Shown here piece by piece: positions 46,248 through 55,427 of a stretch of DNA of 64,000 bases. The translations under genes and the position numbers were made by a program. Positions within the stretch are counted from its first letter, which is position 1. The number at the start of each line of letters is the position of its first letter. The stretch is from Psychrobacter okhotskensis (GTDB taxonomy: Bacteria > Pseudomonadota > Gammaproteobacteria > Pseudomonadales > Moraxellaceae). The stretch covers positions 1 through 64,000 of the forward strand of contig NZ_JABRVQ010000010.1 of the NCBI RefSeq assembly GCF_013248965.1. The letters run 5' to 3'. The notes under the pieces were generated by a model. That model made no database searches. It was not told the DNA's origin and saw only the letters and a list, made by a program, of their open reading frames with translations.

Positions 46248-47051
46248 TCATTGCCAATGCTCCTTCAACCAAGGGCTTGGCTTGACATGACGATACCATT
46301 TACCACCGTCTCCAGCTATCGCATCTGGTGGATTAATCTCCCCGTGGAAGATGACGATTTTTGCGCCGTCAGGAAGTTTTGGTGCTCGTATCAAATTAAA
46401 AGGAAGGGGTGCAATACACTGATATTTAAAGCTGACGCACCATTCCTTATTCCAGTATTCTAAATGGTGATGTTCACGTAAATAGTTTGATAGATAAGCC
46501 TGTTCATGGCGTACTTCTGAGCTGATTTTAGCAAAGTTTTGCTCAAAGTTATTTAGCAAATTGGGGTAGGTGTTTTGACCAATTTTAAATCGGTACACTG
46601 AGCTGTTACCCACCATGCGCCATGGCTTTTTCCAGTCACGGATAATGACGACACTATCATCATGCTTGGCTTCATAAGTGAAAAAACCATCTATATTATC
46701 GACGATAACAATATCAATATCTAAAAATAGTGCGATACCTTTTAGACCATATAATTCAGTTTTAAAGGTAGTAAGCTTTTTCCAGCCGCGTTCAGGTAGC
46801 CCAGCTGGTAGATTAAGCTCAGGAATAGGATAGCATTGAACGGCAGGGTCAATACCAGTGCTGTCATCGGTGAGACAGAGCATTTGAAAGTCTAAAGTCA
46901 AATGTCTGCTGACCATATTGTATAAGCGATTGACATATTCAGGACCATACTTGTCACCCCATTTCATACAGATGATATAACGCTGTTCAGCAGCATTTGT
47001 ACTGGTTTGCTTAGGGCCTATAGATGAGGTCTTAGTTACGTCAGATGTCAT
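46248..47051 (-). CDS. Putative GT-A-type glycosyltransferase, paralogue of 35871-36707
   Basis: The 267-residue protein contains YIICMKWGDKYGPEYVNRLYNMVSRHLT, MLCLTDDSTGIDP, ALFLDIDIVIVDNIDGFF with a DxD site, and APKLPDGAKIVIFHGEINPPDAI. It has the same architecture as the transferase at 35871-36707, with a Ser/Thr-rich N-terminal lead of about 20 residues in place of a shorter one. A bulky acidic-sugar acceptor could be guessed from the adjacent ugd but cannot be shown. Both copies probably act on the same kind of saccharide. Confidence 0.75.
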   Translation of the reverse strand: MTSDVTKTSSIGPKQTSTNAAEQRYIICMKWGDKYGPEYVNRLYNMVSRHLTLDFQMLCLTDDSTGIDPAVQCYPIPELNLPAGLPERGWKKLTTFKTELYGLKGIALFLDIDIVIVDNIDGFFTYEAKHDDSVVIIRDWKKPWRMVGNSSVYRFKIGQNTYPNLLNNFEQNFAKISSEVRHEQAYLSNYLREHHHLEYWNKEWCVSFKYQCIAPLPFNLIRAPKLPDGAKIVIFHGEINPPDAIAGDGGKWYRHVKPSPWLKEHWQ

Positions 47052-47184
47052 AATGCACTCGTATTGAGATAATAGTCAGATAAATGAAGGACTAATAAAA
47101 ATAAAAAAATATAGAGTTCAGCCAATATTAACATAGCTGTGACTGATGGTACGTCTAAATAGTGCAACGTTAGGTTAGTGATGA

Positions 47185-48198
47185 CTAATGATTGTCGAGC
47201 TTAGTGTTATTATTTTTAACATTGTCGCTTTTAACGTTGTCATTTTTAATGCTATCGTTGATATCGCTAGCAGAACGACTAGAAACGTTAGAATGGTGAG
47301 ATTGGATAAAGGCTGCTAAAGTCTCTTTATCTTTTCGGTAAGGATTGCCTAAGTTTGGTATACGCTTAAAACGTCGATAGCCCCACATATAATGACTGTA
47401 ATTGTCTGTAATCATACGCTCCATGGCCTGATTGAGAGCATGAGTCGCCACTTCAGCATTGCGGTCATACAAGGCTGGATCATCGAGTTTGTAGCAGTAG
47501 ATATCAAAACCGCGTCCATCGGTACGGCGAATACAAGATAAGCCAACCAGCGCACATTTGGTTTTGCTTGCCAATTTGGATGCAAGGGTACTGGTCAATG
47601 TTTTGATACCAAAGAACGGAACGACAACGCCGCCTGATGGCTCTGGAACGTGGTCGGGCAGTACAATACTAAAACCACCTTGCTTGAGCGTCTTAAACAC
47701 GGCTTTGACGCCGCTCCCATCAGTAGGTACCAAAGTGGCATTGAGTCGCGCTCGACCCTGAAGGATAAACTCGTTAGCGAATTTGCCGTCAACTGGCTTA
47801 TACATAATGGTTGGCGCACCAAACTGGTTGAGCCAAGCATTCATCATCTCCCAAGTGCCGAGATGCGGTACGATAGCAAGCATGCCATTTGGATTGGCAA
47901 GACCCTCTAAAAAAATGTCTTTATTATGGACATCACGAATCTGAGCGATACTCCACTCAGGTGGCATCGCCCAGCTTTTTATAGATTCAATACTGGTCAG
48001 ACATTGATGATAAATAATGTCTTTGGTCAATGCGCGCTTTTGCTGCTCAGACAGTGTATGAGTAATCAGCGCCATATTGATCTGAATGGTACGCATGATA
48101 CTTAAACTGGGTATCTTAATGATAACCCAAGCGGCAAAACGTGCCAGCATCTGCAGTACAGACAATGGCACGACTTTGAAAATATGATACGGATTCAT
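47185..48198 (-). CDS. LpxL/HtrB-family lipid A acyltransferase
   Basis: Late lipid A acyltransferases transfer a fatty acid from acyl-ACP to Kdo2-lipid IVA. The 337-residue protein has a hydrophobic N-terminus (FKVVPLSVLQMLARFAAWVIIKIP), the catalytic HX4E box PHLGTWEM (His112, Glu117), LPDHVPEPSGGVVVPFFG and YMWGYRRFKRIP, all family hallmarks. The C-terminus is an Asn/Asp/Lys-rich tail (SIKNDNVKSDNVKNNNTKLD) encoded by degenerate tandem 15-bp repeats; typical members end soon after the RF(K/R) motif. ATG 48196-48198 is preferred; GTG 48202-48204 is in frame. LpxL versus LpxM-type position cannot be told. Confidence 0.87.
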   Translation of the reverse strand: MNPYHIFKVVPLSVLQMLARFAAWVIIKIPSLSIMRTIQINMALITHTLSEQQKRALTKDIIYHQCLTSIESIKSWAMPPEWSIAQIRDVHNKDIFLEGLANPNGMLAIVPHLGTWEMMNAWLNQFGAPTIMYKPVDGKFANEFILQGRARLNATLVPTDGSGVKAVFKTLKQGGFSIVLPDHVPEPSGGVVVPFFGIKTLTSTLASKLASKTKCALVGLSCIRRTDGRGFDIYCYKLDDPALYDRNAEVATHALNQAMERMITDNYSHYMWGYRRFKRIPNLGNPYRKDKETLAAFIQSHHSNVSSRSASDINDSIKNDNVKSDNVKNNNTKLDNH

Positions 48199-48265
48199 GA
48201 CCACTCACATGGTAATGAATCACGTAACAAGCACTGTAGACAGCAACCGCGCATCATCAAACGAT

Positions 48266-50107
48266 TTATTCAGCAGGCTTGCTGGTATCAGCTTGTGCTT
48301 TTTCGCGCACACGGATACCAAGCTCACGTAGTTGTTTGCTATCAACGCCAGCAGGAGCTTGAGTCAATGGGCAATCAGCTGTTTTGGTTTTTGGGAAGGC
48401 GATAACGTCACGGATAGAGCTTGCGCCTACCATCAACATAATCAAACGATCCAAACCAAATGCTAGACCGCCATGCGGTGGCGCACCGAATTTTAAAGCA
48501 TCAAGTAAGAAACCGAATTTGTCTTCAGCTTCTTGCTCACCAATACCCAAAGCTTCAAGTACAGCTTGCTGCATATCGTAAGTATTGATACGTAAGCTAC
48601 CACCACCAATCTCAGTACCGTTCAATACCATGTCATAAGCAATAGAAAGGGCAGACTCTGGGTTGTTTTTCAATTCTTCAACTGAGCCTTTAGGCTTAGT
48701 GAACGGATGATGCATTGACGTCCAACGACCATCGTCAGTCTCTTCAAACATTGGGAAGTCAGTCACCCAAAGTGGGGCCCATTCACAAGTCGTCATTTCA
48801 AGATCTAGACCGATTTTTTGGCGTAATGCACCAATTGCATCATTCACGACACTGGCTTTATCCGCACCAAAGAAGATAATGTCGCCATCTTCAGCAGCAG
48901 TACGCTCGATCAAGCTCACAAGTACGTCATCAGTCATGTTTTTGATAATTGGAGACTGTAGGCCTGACTCTTTATCCACACCGTTGTTGATGCTGCTAGC
49001 GTCATTGACCTTGATATAAGCCAAACCGCGTGCGCCATAGATACCAACAAACTTGGTATAAGCATCGATCTGCTTACGGCTTAATGATGCGCCACCAGGG
49101 ATACGTAGGGCAGCCACACGACCTTTAGGATCGTTTGCAGGGCCAGCAAATACTTTGAAGTCAACGTCTTTCATCAAATCTGCAACGTCAACCAACTTTA
49201 GAGGAATACGTAAGTCAGGCTTGTCTGATGCATAGTCACGCATGGCTTCTGCGTAAGTCATACGTGGGAACTGCTTGAACTCAACGTCCATCATTGTCTT
49301 AAACAAATGCTTGATAAGACCTTCGTTGATGTTCATGATTTCTTCCTCATTTAAGAAAGAAGTCTCAATATCAACCTGAGTAAATTCAGGTTGACGATCG
49401 GCACGTAAATCTTCATCACGGAAGCATTTAGCAATTTGATAATAACGGTCAAAACCTGACACCATCAATAATTGCTTAAATAGCTGTGGTGACTGCGGCA
49501 GGGCAAAGAAGTTACCTGGACGAGTACGTGATGGTACAAGATAATCACGCGCACCTTCAGGCGTTGCACGAGTCAAGATAGGCGTCTCAACATCCAAGAA
49601 ACCATGGTCATCTAAATAACGACGAATCGCTGACGTTGCCTTGGCACGGAACACCATACGCTCTTGCATTTGCGGACGACGCATATCAAGATAACGATAC
49701 TTTAGACGCAGGTCTTCAGATACAGTCGTTTTTTCGTCATTCAATGGGAATGGCGGCGTTTCAGACTTAGCCAGTACTTCAATTTCTTTGCCCAATAGCT
49801 CAATCTGGCCACTGGTCATATTATTATTTTCAGTACCTTCATAACGGCGACGTACACGGCCAGTTATCTTTAGCACGTATTCAGGACGTACAGCATCAGC
49901 TGCTGCGAAAGCTTCTGGGGTATCAGGGTCGACCACGACCTGTAAGATACCTGCGCGGTCACGCATGTCTAAGAAAATTACGCCACCGTGATCGCGACGA
50001 CGATGTACCCAGCCTACGATACTAATGGTTTGCTCAAGCAAGCTCTCGGTTACGGCTCCGCAATACTCGTCTCGGTATTCGCTATGCGTCATAGTGCTTT
50101 GCGTCAT
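48266..50107 (-). CDS. aspS: Aspartyl-tRNA synthetase, probably non-discriminating
   Basis: The 613-residue class IIb synthetase shows the OB-fold anticodon domain at the N-terminus ([22 protein letters not shown]), motif 2 ([22 protein letters not shown]), the bacterial GAD insert, and motif 3 ([15 protein letters not shown]). The residue after RRRD is His (RRRDHGG, residues 37-43); in Pseudomonas-type non-discriminating AspRS this position is His, while the E. coli discriminating enzyme has Leu. This suggests that Asp is also charged onto tRNA-Asn and corrected by GatCAB. ATG 50107 is used; ATG 50092 is an alternative. Confidence 0.95.
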   Translation of the reverse strand: MTQSTMTHSEYRDEYCGAVTESLLEQTISIVGWVHRRRDHGGVIFLDMRDRAGILQVVVDPDTPEAFAAADAVRPEYVLKITGRVRRRYEGTENNNMTSGQIELLGKEIEVLAKSETPPFPLNDEKTTVSEDLRLKYRYLDMRRPQMQERMVFRAKATSAIRRYLDDHGFLDVETPILTRATPEGARDYLVPSRTRPGNFFALPQSPQLFKQLLMVSGFDRYYQIAKCFRDEDLRADRQPEFTQVDIETSFLNEEEIMNINEGLIKHLFKTMMDVEFKQFPRMTYAEAMRDYASDKPDLRIPLKLVDVADLMKDVDFKVFAGPANDPKGRVAALRIPGGASLSRKQIDAYTKFVGIYGARGLAYIKVNDASSINNGVDKESGLQSPIIKNMTDDVLVSLIERTAAEDGDIIFFGADKASVVNDAIGALRQKIGLDLEMTTCEWAPLWVTDFPMFEETDDGRWTSMHHPFTKPKGSVEELKNNPESALSIAYDMVLNGTEIGGGSLRINTYDMQQAVLEALGIGEQEAEDKFGFLLDALKFGAPPHGGLAFGLDRLIMLMVGASSIRDVIAFPKTKTADCPLTQAPAGVDSKQLRELGIRVREKAQADTSKPAE

Positions 50108-50466
50108 AATATGGTTATCCAGTTATCAGCCCAATTCGAAGTACAATAATGCAGCCATTGTTGTGCGTTTCAAGCTATTTGCAAAAAAAACACACAAACA
50201 ACGCGATTAAGACATATGGTCATCACGTTGGCTGCAGAAAATTTGATATAAACGCATATTATGCCTAATCTGCCTTTGTTATACAACCGGCTGAGTTCAA
50301 TCAAAGAACGGGAGTCTGCAAGTATCTGAGGTATTTATTCAGTGATATTTATATTGGGTTAAATATTGTCATCATGCTTGAAAACGCCGCTTAGTGTGCA
50401 CATATCAACCGCACGTTAATAAAAACAGCCATATCAATATATTTACTGACTTGAGGATTTGTAACC
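50108..50466. other. Divergent spacer between aspS and sohB
   Basis: 359 bases containing both promoters. GAGGA at 50453-50457 is the sohB ribosome-binding site. An in-frame TGA at 50452-50454 rules out an upstream extension of sohB. No gene, repeat or hairpin of note was seen. Confidence 0.5.
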
Positions 50467-51447
50467 ATGCTATTTCATCCCCCTAAAAACCCTGTTGAGC
50501 TTAAAATACGCCATTTGAATGATGCTCAAAAGCAGCGCCGTGAAGATTTGATGGAAGCCACCCAAGGCAAAGCTGCCCTCAAACAGTTCAAAAAAGTCAT
50601 GGCCAAAAAAGCCAAGCAAGCATTGAAAGCAAAAACTAAAAATAAGAAAAAAAATACCGATGATAAGGCACAAGTTTTTGTGCTCGATTTTGACGGTGAT
50701 ATCAAAGCAACTGCGGTCAAACATTTGCGTGAAGAAATCAGTACTTTAATTAGTACCGCAAATAAAGGTGACGAAGTTATCGTCCGTCTTGAATCAGGCG
50801 GCGGTTTGGTACACGGTTATGGTTTGGCCGCAGCGCAATTGGTTCGCCTAAAGGATGCTGGCTTAAAATTGACTGTCTGTGTTGATAAGGTGGCGGCGAG
50901 CGGTGGTTATATGATGGCCTGCGTTGCAGACAAGGTAATAGCCGCACCATTCGCTATCATTGGTTCAATCGGTGTGGTGTCACAATTGCCAAATTTTCAT
51001 AAATGGCTAAAAAACCATGACGTTGATTATGAGATGTTTACCGCTGGTGACTACAAGCGTACGGTGACTGTATTTGGTGAAAATGATGCCGAAGACCGTG
51101 CCAAATACCAAGAAGAGCTAGAGCAGACGCATGAGCTATTTAAGCATTTCGTTAACACGTATCGTCCAGAACTCGATGTTGCCAAAGTAGCTACGGGTGA
51201 GCATTGGTATGGCGAAGATGCGTTAAAGCTTAACTTAATTGACAGTCTACAAACTTCAGACAGCTATATTTTAGAGCGTATGGAAGACAACGAAGTGTAC
51301 GCACTTTATTCACGTCAGAAGCCGACGTTAGCAGAAAAGCTAGGATTGGCTCAAGCAGCAGAAGCGACACTGAGCATGGCTGTAGATAAATTACCTGATG
51401 CACTTGCACGTTTTGATTTGAACAGCCGCCTAAATATTCTGAAATAA
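50467..51447 (+). CDS. sohB: SohB-type S49 peptidase lacking the usual N-terminal membrane anchor
   Basis: SohB is a SppA-related Ser/Lys peptidase. The 326-residue protein aligns with E. coli SohB from its cytoplasm/periplasm linker onward: VFVLDFDGDIKATAVKHLREEI, LESGGGLVHGYGLAAAQL, the nucleophile Ser145 in VDKVAASGGYMMA, SIGVVSQLPNF, the general-base Lys197 in AGDYKRT and GEHWYGEDAL. E. coli SohB opens with a transmembrane segment of about 30 residues, whereas this one begins MLFHPPKNPVELKIRHLND and has no hydrophobic span; residues 40-65 are Lys/Ala-rich. An in-frame stop just upstream shows the start is not misplaced. Either the anchor was lost or the protein attaches in another way. 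Confidence 0.88.
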   Translation: MLFHPPKNPVELKIRHLNDAQKQRREDLMEATQGKAALKQFKKVMAKKAKQALKAKTKNKKKNTDDKAQVFVLDFDGDIKATAVKHLREEISTLISTANKGDEVIVRLESGGGLVHGYGLAAAQLVRLKDAGLKLTVCVDKVAASGGYMMACVADKVIAAPFAIIGSIGVVSQLPNFHKWLKNHDVDYEMFTAGDYKRTVTVFGENDAEDRAKYQEELEQTHELFKHFVNTYRPELDVAKVATGEHWYGEDALKLNLIDSLQTSDSYILERMEDNEVYALYSRQKPTLAEKLGLAQAAEATLSMAVDKLPDALARFDLNSRLNILK

Positions 51448-51524
51448 TGTTAGTTATCATTATGATAGTTAAATAATGGTATTTCAGCGCTCAGAAGTTT
51501 TTGGATACATTGTTTATATTTTGT

Positions 51525-51558
51525 AAAAGGCGTGGCCTAGCTGGTCGCGCCTTTTTGC
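51525..51558 (+). terminator. Terminator after sohB
   Basis: aaaaggcg (51525-51532) pairs with cgcctttt (51548-51555), followed by additional T. The intervening bases can extend the stem imperfectly. Confidence 0.75.
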
Positions 51559-51687
51559 TGTTTATTGACAATTGCTGTGTTATAAATGTAGCACACGGAA
51601 AACAGTATACGTGCGTACACTAAAGCTCTAGTAGAGCTTTTTATCAACATTTGATTTAGACAATCAATAAAGAAAAGGAAGTCATTT

Positions 51688-52956
51688 ATGTCTAACGACA
51701 ATTTAATGTTTACCGCAACAGAACATGGTCAAGCCATGCATGCCAAAGTCAAAGCGTTTATCGAAACGAATATTGAGCCTATCGAAGCCCAATTCTGGGA
51801 AGATTGTCATAAGAAAAACCCTGATGGTAATTGGGAAAACTGGGAATGGCCAGAAGCCTACGAAAACCTGCGCAAACAAGCACGTGAAGAAGGCTTATGG
51901 AATTTATTCCTGCCAGATGACACACTAGGTGCAGGACTGTCAGTCACTGATTATGCGCCTATTGCAGAGTTGACTGGTCGTAGTTTGCTAGCACCTCATG
52001 TGTTTAACTGTAATGCACCTGATAGCGGTAACATGGAGCTGTTATGGCGCTACGGTACTCAAGAGCAGCAAGACAAGTGGCTTACCCCAATCCTAGAAGG
52101 TAAGACACGCTCTGTATTCTGTATGACTGAGCCTGACGTGGCGTCAAGTGATGCAACCAATATGCAAGCAACCGCCGTAGTAGATGGTGATGAGATTGTC
52201 ATCAATGGTAGCAAGTGGTGGTCATCTGGTCTTGGCGATCCAGCAGTTGATGTCTTGATTGTGATGGCATATACCGCGGATGAAAGTGCAGACCGTCATC
52301 ATCAGCATTCGATGGTGCTTGTGCCAGTCAACACACCAGGTGTGAACATCAAACGTATGCTTAAAGTGTTTGGTGATTATGATGCACCGCACGGCCATGG
52401 TGAGATTAGCTTCGAGAATGTGCGTGTGCCAGTCAGCCACTTTATTGGTGGACCTGGTAAAGGTTTTGAGATTGCACAGGGTCGTCTAGGGCCAGGCCGT
52501 ATTCATCATTGCATGCGCTGTATCGGTGCTGCCGAAAAATCTCTTGAGTTAGCGGTCAAGCGTGGTATGTCACGTACTGCCTTTGGTAAGCCATTACTAC
52601 AATTGGGTGGTAACTTTGAGCGTATCAGCGAAGCCCGTATCAAAATCGACCAAGCACGCTTGCTCACATTGTACGCCGCCCAAAAAATGGATGCTCAGGG
52701 TACCAAAGCCGCATTGACGGAAATCTCTGCTATTAAAGTAGTGGCGCCAACTGTGCTACAAGAAGTCGTCGATATGGCGATTCAGATTCATGGTGGTATG
52801 GGCGTGTGTCAAGATACCTTGCTACCGAATTTCTACGCGCAAGCACGTGTACTACGTTTGGCAGATGGTCCAGATGAAGTACATAAAACCATGATTGCTA
52901 AATTAGAGTTAAAACGTCAGGGCTTTAGTCGTTCTGCTAAATCTGACAAAGCTTAG
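51688..52956 (+). CDS. Acyl-CoA dehydrogenase, ACAD10/11-LvaC-like
   Basis: The 422-residue flavoprotein has the acyl-CoA dehydrogenase plan: helical N-domain, VFCMTEPDVASSDATNM (FAD/substrate site), GDEIVINGSKWWSSG, GRLGPGRIHHCMRCIGAAEKSLELAVKR and C-terminal IQIHGGMGVCQDTLLPNFYAQARVLRLADGPDEVHK. The KWWSSG...GPGR.HHCMR combination is typical of the ACAD10/11 branch, whose Pseudomonas member LvaC acts on 4-phosphoryloxy-acyl-CoA in levulinate catabolism. The following kinase-like gene, 241 bases on, is the matching partner (fused to the dehydrogenase in human ACAD10/11). Straight 2,3-dehydrogenation of other acyl-CoA is the alternative. Confidence 0.85.
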   Translation: MSNDNLMFTATEHGQAMHAKVKAFIETNIEPIEAQFWEDCHKKNPDGNWENWEWPEAYENLRKQAREEGLWNLFLPDDTLGAGLSVTDYAPIAELTGRSLLAPHVFNCNAPDSGNMELLWRYGTQEQQDKWLTPILEGKTRSVFCMTEPDVASSDATNMQATAVVDGDEIVINGSKWWSSGLGDPAVDVLIVMAYTADESADRHHQHSMVLVPVNTPGVNIKRMLKVFGDYDAPHGHGEISFENVRVPVSHFIGGPGKGFEIAQGRLGPGRIHHCMRCIGAAEKSLELAVKRGMSRTAFGKPLLQLGGNFERISEARIKIDQARLLTLYAAQKMDAQGTKAALTEISAIKVVAPTVLQEVVDMAIQIHGGMGVCQDTLLPNFYAQARVLRLADGPDEVHKTMIAKLELKRQGFSRSAKSDKA

Positions 52957-53048
52957 TCTTAAGTTTGATCTTAACAAACGGTTGTGTGAGTTAGTTTTGA
53001 TTTGCTCACGCAACTATCAAGAATAAGCCAATCAAAATGCTAATTAAG

Positions 53049-53081
53049 AATTCACTATTAACAACTTAGTAGTGAATTTTT
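53049..53081 (+). terminator. Hairpin behind the acyl-CoA dehydrogenase gene
   Basis: aattcacta (53049-53057) pairs with tagtgaatt (53070-53078) and a short T run follows. A second hairpin (gttgtgtgag 52981-52990 with ctcacgcaac 53005-53014) lies upstream. Both may attenuate transcription into the kinase gene. Confidence 0.5.
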
Positions 53082-53086
53082 CATCA

Positions 53087-53152
53087 CTAGAGCGAGTCCT
53101 CATTTCAAAAATAGCGAGAAGAATGAGATAAATTGAATTGAGAACTGGCTCG
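53087..53152. repeat. Short inverted-repeat element related to family C
   Basis: It starts ctagagcgagtcctcattt and ends attgagaactggctcg; the ends pair at 13 of 16 positions. The interior aatgagataaattg also occurs in the family-C element at 25892-26055 (inverted). Probably a shortened derivative in the dehydrogenase-kinase spacer. Confidence 0.45.
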
Positions 53153-53197
53153 CATATCTGTTATAAAAATAAATGACCACATGATAAGGAATGTCTC

Positions 53198-54442
53198 ATG
53201 GCAACTGATAATAAAGTACTAGACAAAGGCGGTGCCGTACGCGAAGGTGAAGAGCTTGATGCCAAAGCAGTCAGTGAATGGCTTCGCGGTCAAGGCGTCG
53301 ACGTGGTAGGCGAGCCTACAGTCACTCAGTTCTCAGGTGGCGCATCAAACTGGACGTATCGACTACAATACGGCGGTGATGGTGATGGTCAAGATTTAAT
53401 TCTACGTCGTCCGCCAAAAGGCACCAAGGCCAAGTCAGCGCATGATATGGTGCGCGAATATACCGTGCAAAAAGCCTTAAAAGACGCCTATCCTTATGTG
53501 CCAAAGATGGTGGCGTTATGTACCGATGAAGCTGTGATCGGTGCCGATTTTTATGTCATGGAGCGCATGGAAGGCATCATTCCTCGTGCCAATTTGCCAA
53601 AAGGCATCGATTTAGATCCTGAGCAAACGCGTGCATTGTGTACCAATGTCATCGATGCGTTGGTCGAATTGCATCAAGTAGATTATAAAGAGCATCCAGA
53701 TTTGGTCACGCTAGGTCGCGGTGACGGCTATTGTGAGCGCCAAGTTAGCGGCTGGGATAAACGCTACGTCAAAGCAAAAACGCCCAACGTACCAAGCTTT
53801 GCACTAGTACGGCAGTGGCTTGGTAAGCATACGCCTGCTGATAGCAAAACCTGCATCATCCATAATGACTGGCGTTTTGATAATGTCATTTTGGCAGCTG
53901 ATGATCCGACCAAAGTCATTGGTGTGCTTGATTGGGAGATGGCGACCCTTGGTGATCCTTTAATGGATTTGGGTAGTGCCTTGGCGTATTGGATTGAAGA
54001 AGATGACAATATCGTCATGCAACAGTCACGCCGTCAGCCCACCCATTTAAAGGGCATGATGACGCGTGACGAAGTGGTTGCCTATTACTTGAAGCAGACA
54101 GGGTTAGCGGTAGACAACTGGACCTTTTATGAAGTGTTTGGCTTGTTTCGCTTAGCGGGTATCGTGCAGCAAATTTACTATCGTTACTACCATAAGCAAA
54201 CAAGTAATCCCGCCTTTAAGAATTTTTGGCTTATCGTCCACGTTCTCCACGCCAAATGTCTTAAGCTGATTGCTCAGTATGAAGGTGAGGCACTGTTTAA
54301 CACTCATGTACAGCCACACCTAAAAGAGATGGGGGTCGACGCTACGACGATTGAGCAGCTACCGAGCCCTGTACAAAAGGTGGTCAAAGGTATTTTGCCA
54401 AAAGGCTATTTTGCCAAGAGTACTGATGCTTCTGACGAATAA
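53198..54442 (+). CDS. APH-like kinase, LvaA/ACAD10-11 kinase-domain type
   Basis: The 414-residue protein is an aminoglycoside-phosphotransferase-family kinase: FSGGASNWTYRLQY (nucleotide loop), DLILRRPPKGTKAKSAHDMVREYTV, the catalytic loop IHNDWRFDNVI (about 219-229) and the metal-binding VLDWEMATLGDPLMDLG. These phrases match the phosphotransferase family that accompanies acyl-CoA dehydrogenases and, in Pseudomonas LvaA, phosphorylates the 4-hydroxyl of 4-hydroxyacyl-CoA. The sequence contains RRPPxGxxxxSAHDMxREY, characteristic of the group. It is 48 bases from the following phosphatase gene and presumably co-transcribed. An antibiotic-resistance role is very unlikely. Confidence 0.87.
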   Translation: MATDNKVLDKGGAVREGEELDAKAVSEWLRGQGVDVVGEPTVTQFSGGASNWTYRLQYGGDGDGQDLILRRPPKGTKAKSAHDMVREYTVQKALKDAYPYVPKMVALCTDEAVIGADFYVMERMEGIIPRANLPKGIDLDPEQTRALCTNVIDALVELHQVDYKEHPDLVTLGRGDGYCERQVSGWDKRYVKAKTPNVPSFALVRQWLGKHTPADSKTCIIHNDWRFDNVILAADDPTKVIGVLDWEMATLGDPLMDLGSALAYWIEEDDNIVMQQSRRQPTHLKGMMTRDEVVAYYLKQTGLAVDNWTFYEVFGLFRLAGIVQQIYYRYYHKQTSNPAFKNFWLIVHVLHAKCLKLIAQYEGEALFNTHVQPHLKEMGVDATTIEQLPSPVQKVVKGILPKGYFAKSTDASDE

Positions 54443-54490
54443 TTGTCTTAAAAGCAGCCGTTTAGTGAATATAATAACAAGGGATTATTT

Positions 54491-55255
54491 ATGACAACCA
54501 TCCTTCTGGCACGTCATGGTCAAGCATCGTTTGGGCAAAAGAATTATGATAAGCTCTCAGAATTAGGGAGTATGCAAGCGCAGATGCTCGGCCAGCACTA
54601 TGCAACGACGCAGCGCCGCATTGACGCTATTTTTAGTGGCAGTTTAGAACGGCAAAAAGACTCGGCGCGGCACTTTTGGGAGAGTTACCAGACCTCTATT
54701 AACCATAATGGTAATGATAATGCGCCTCTCTTAGCGGCACTCGATATAAATGAGCCTGACAGCTACATCATTCCGCAGTTTGATGAGTTTAATCACAAAG
54801 ACGTGTTGGTTAAATCAGATCCTACTTTTGCCAGTAGATCGGCAATTGCTATTGAGATTGCCAAGGCAGAGGTTCCAGCGCGGCGCTTAGCTGAGCTGTT
54901 CGATCTGGCGATGCAGCGCTGGCATGCGGGTGATAATGATCATGACTATCTTGAGAGCTGGTCACAATTCAATAGCCGTACTCAACAAGCGCTTGAGCAA
55001 ATCCGCACGCAAGTCACCAGTTTAAACTTAGATCGCCACAGTACGGTACTGGTCTTCACCTCTGGCGGTGTGATCGCTGCTATCACCGCACAACTGTTGC
55101 AGCAAGGTAGCCAGACTGCGTATCAGCTTAATAAAAGCTTGGTCAATACCGGGGTAACCTCTCTTACGCTAAAAGATCAAAGCACACGCCTGATGTCTCT
55201 CAATGAATATAGTCATCTATTTGCCGACGGTAAACGCTTCGTGACGTGGCGATAG
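54491..55255 (+). CDS. Histidine phosphatase family protein
   Basis: The 254-residue protein starts ILLARHGQASFG with the RHG phosphohistidine motif (Arg8-His9-Gly10), then LGSMQAQMLGQHY, FSGSLERQKDSA and, near the end, VFTSGGVIAAI with the second catalytic region (usually SHG; here TSGG without His). It belongs to the branch 2 phosphoglycerate-mutase-like fold. The position 48 bases after the kinase suggests turnover of the phosphorylated intermediate, but the missing second-motif His makes catalysis uncertain. Confidence 0.78.
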   Translation: MTTILLARHGQASFGQKNYDKLSELGSMQAQMLGQHYATTQRRIDAIFSGSLERQKDSARHFWESYQTSINHNGNDNAPLLAALDINEPDSYIIPQFDEFNHKDVLVKSDPTFASRSAIAIEIAKAEVPARRLAELFDLAMQRWHAGDNDHDYLESWSQFNSRTQQALEQIRTQVTSLNLDRHSTVLVFTSGGVIAAITAQLLQQGSQTAYQLNKSLVNTGVTSLTLKDQSTRLMSLNEYSHLFADGKRFVTWR

Positions 55256-55427
55256 GTGACCAGACTATTCTTTTAGTCATACACACTGGCCTAAATACAT
55301 AACCATGACTCAGTGATTACTCATCAGCTGTTAGAATATAAATGTAAGCAATTGATTTCAATACCTCATAAGTACCGTTTTATGAGGTATCGAAGCTATT
55401 TCGTTATCGTTATACAAAGGATTGGTC

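Noticed and set aside
35871-48204. Complete capsule or O-antigen locus
   Set aside because: No wzx, wzy, wza/wzc or ABC exporter gene is present; sugar-nucleotide and transferase genes alone support lipooligosaccharide-type decoration.
53198-54442. Aminoglycoside resistance phosphotransferase
   Set aside because: The protein matches the long acyl-CoA-dehydrogenase-associated kinase group (RRPPKGTKAKSAHDM) rather than APH(3') enzymes, and the context is fatty-acid catabolism.
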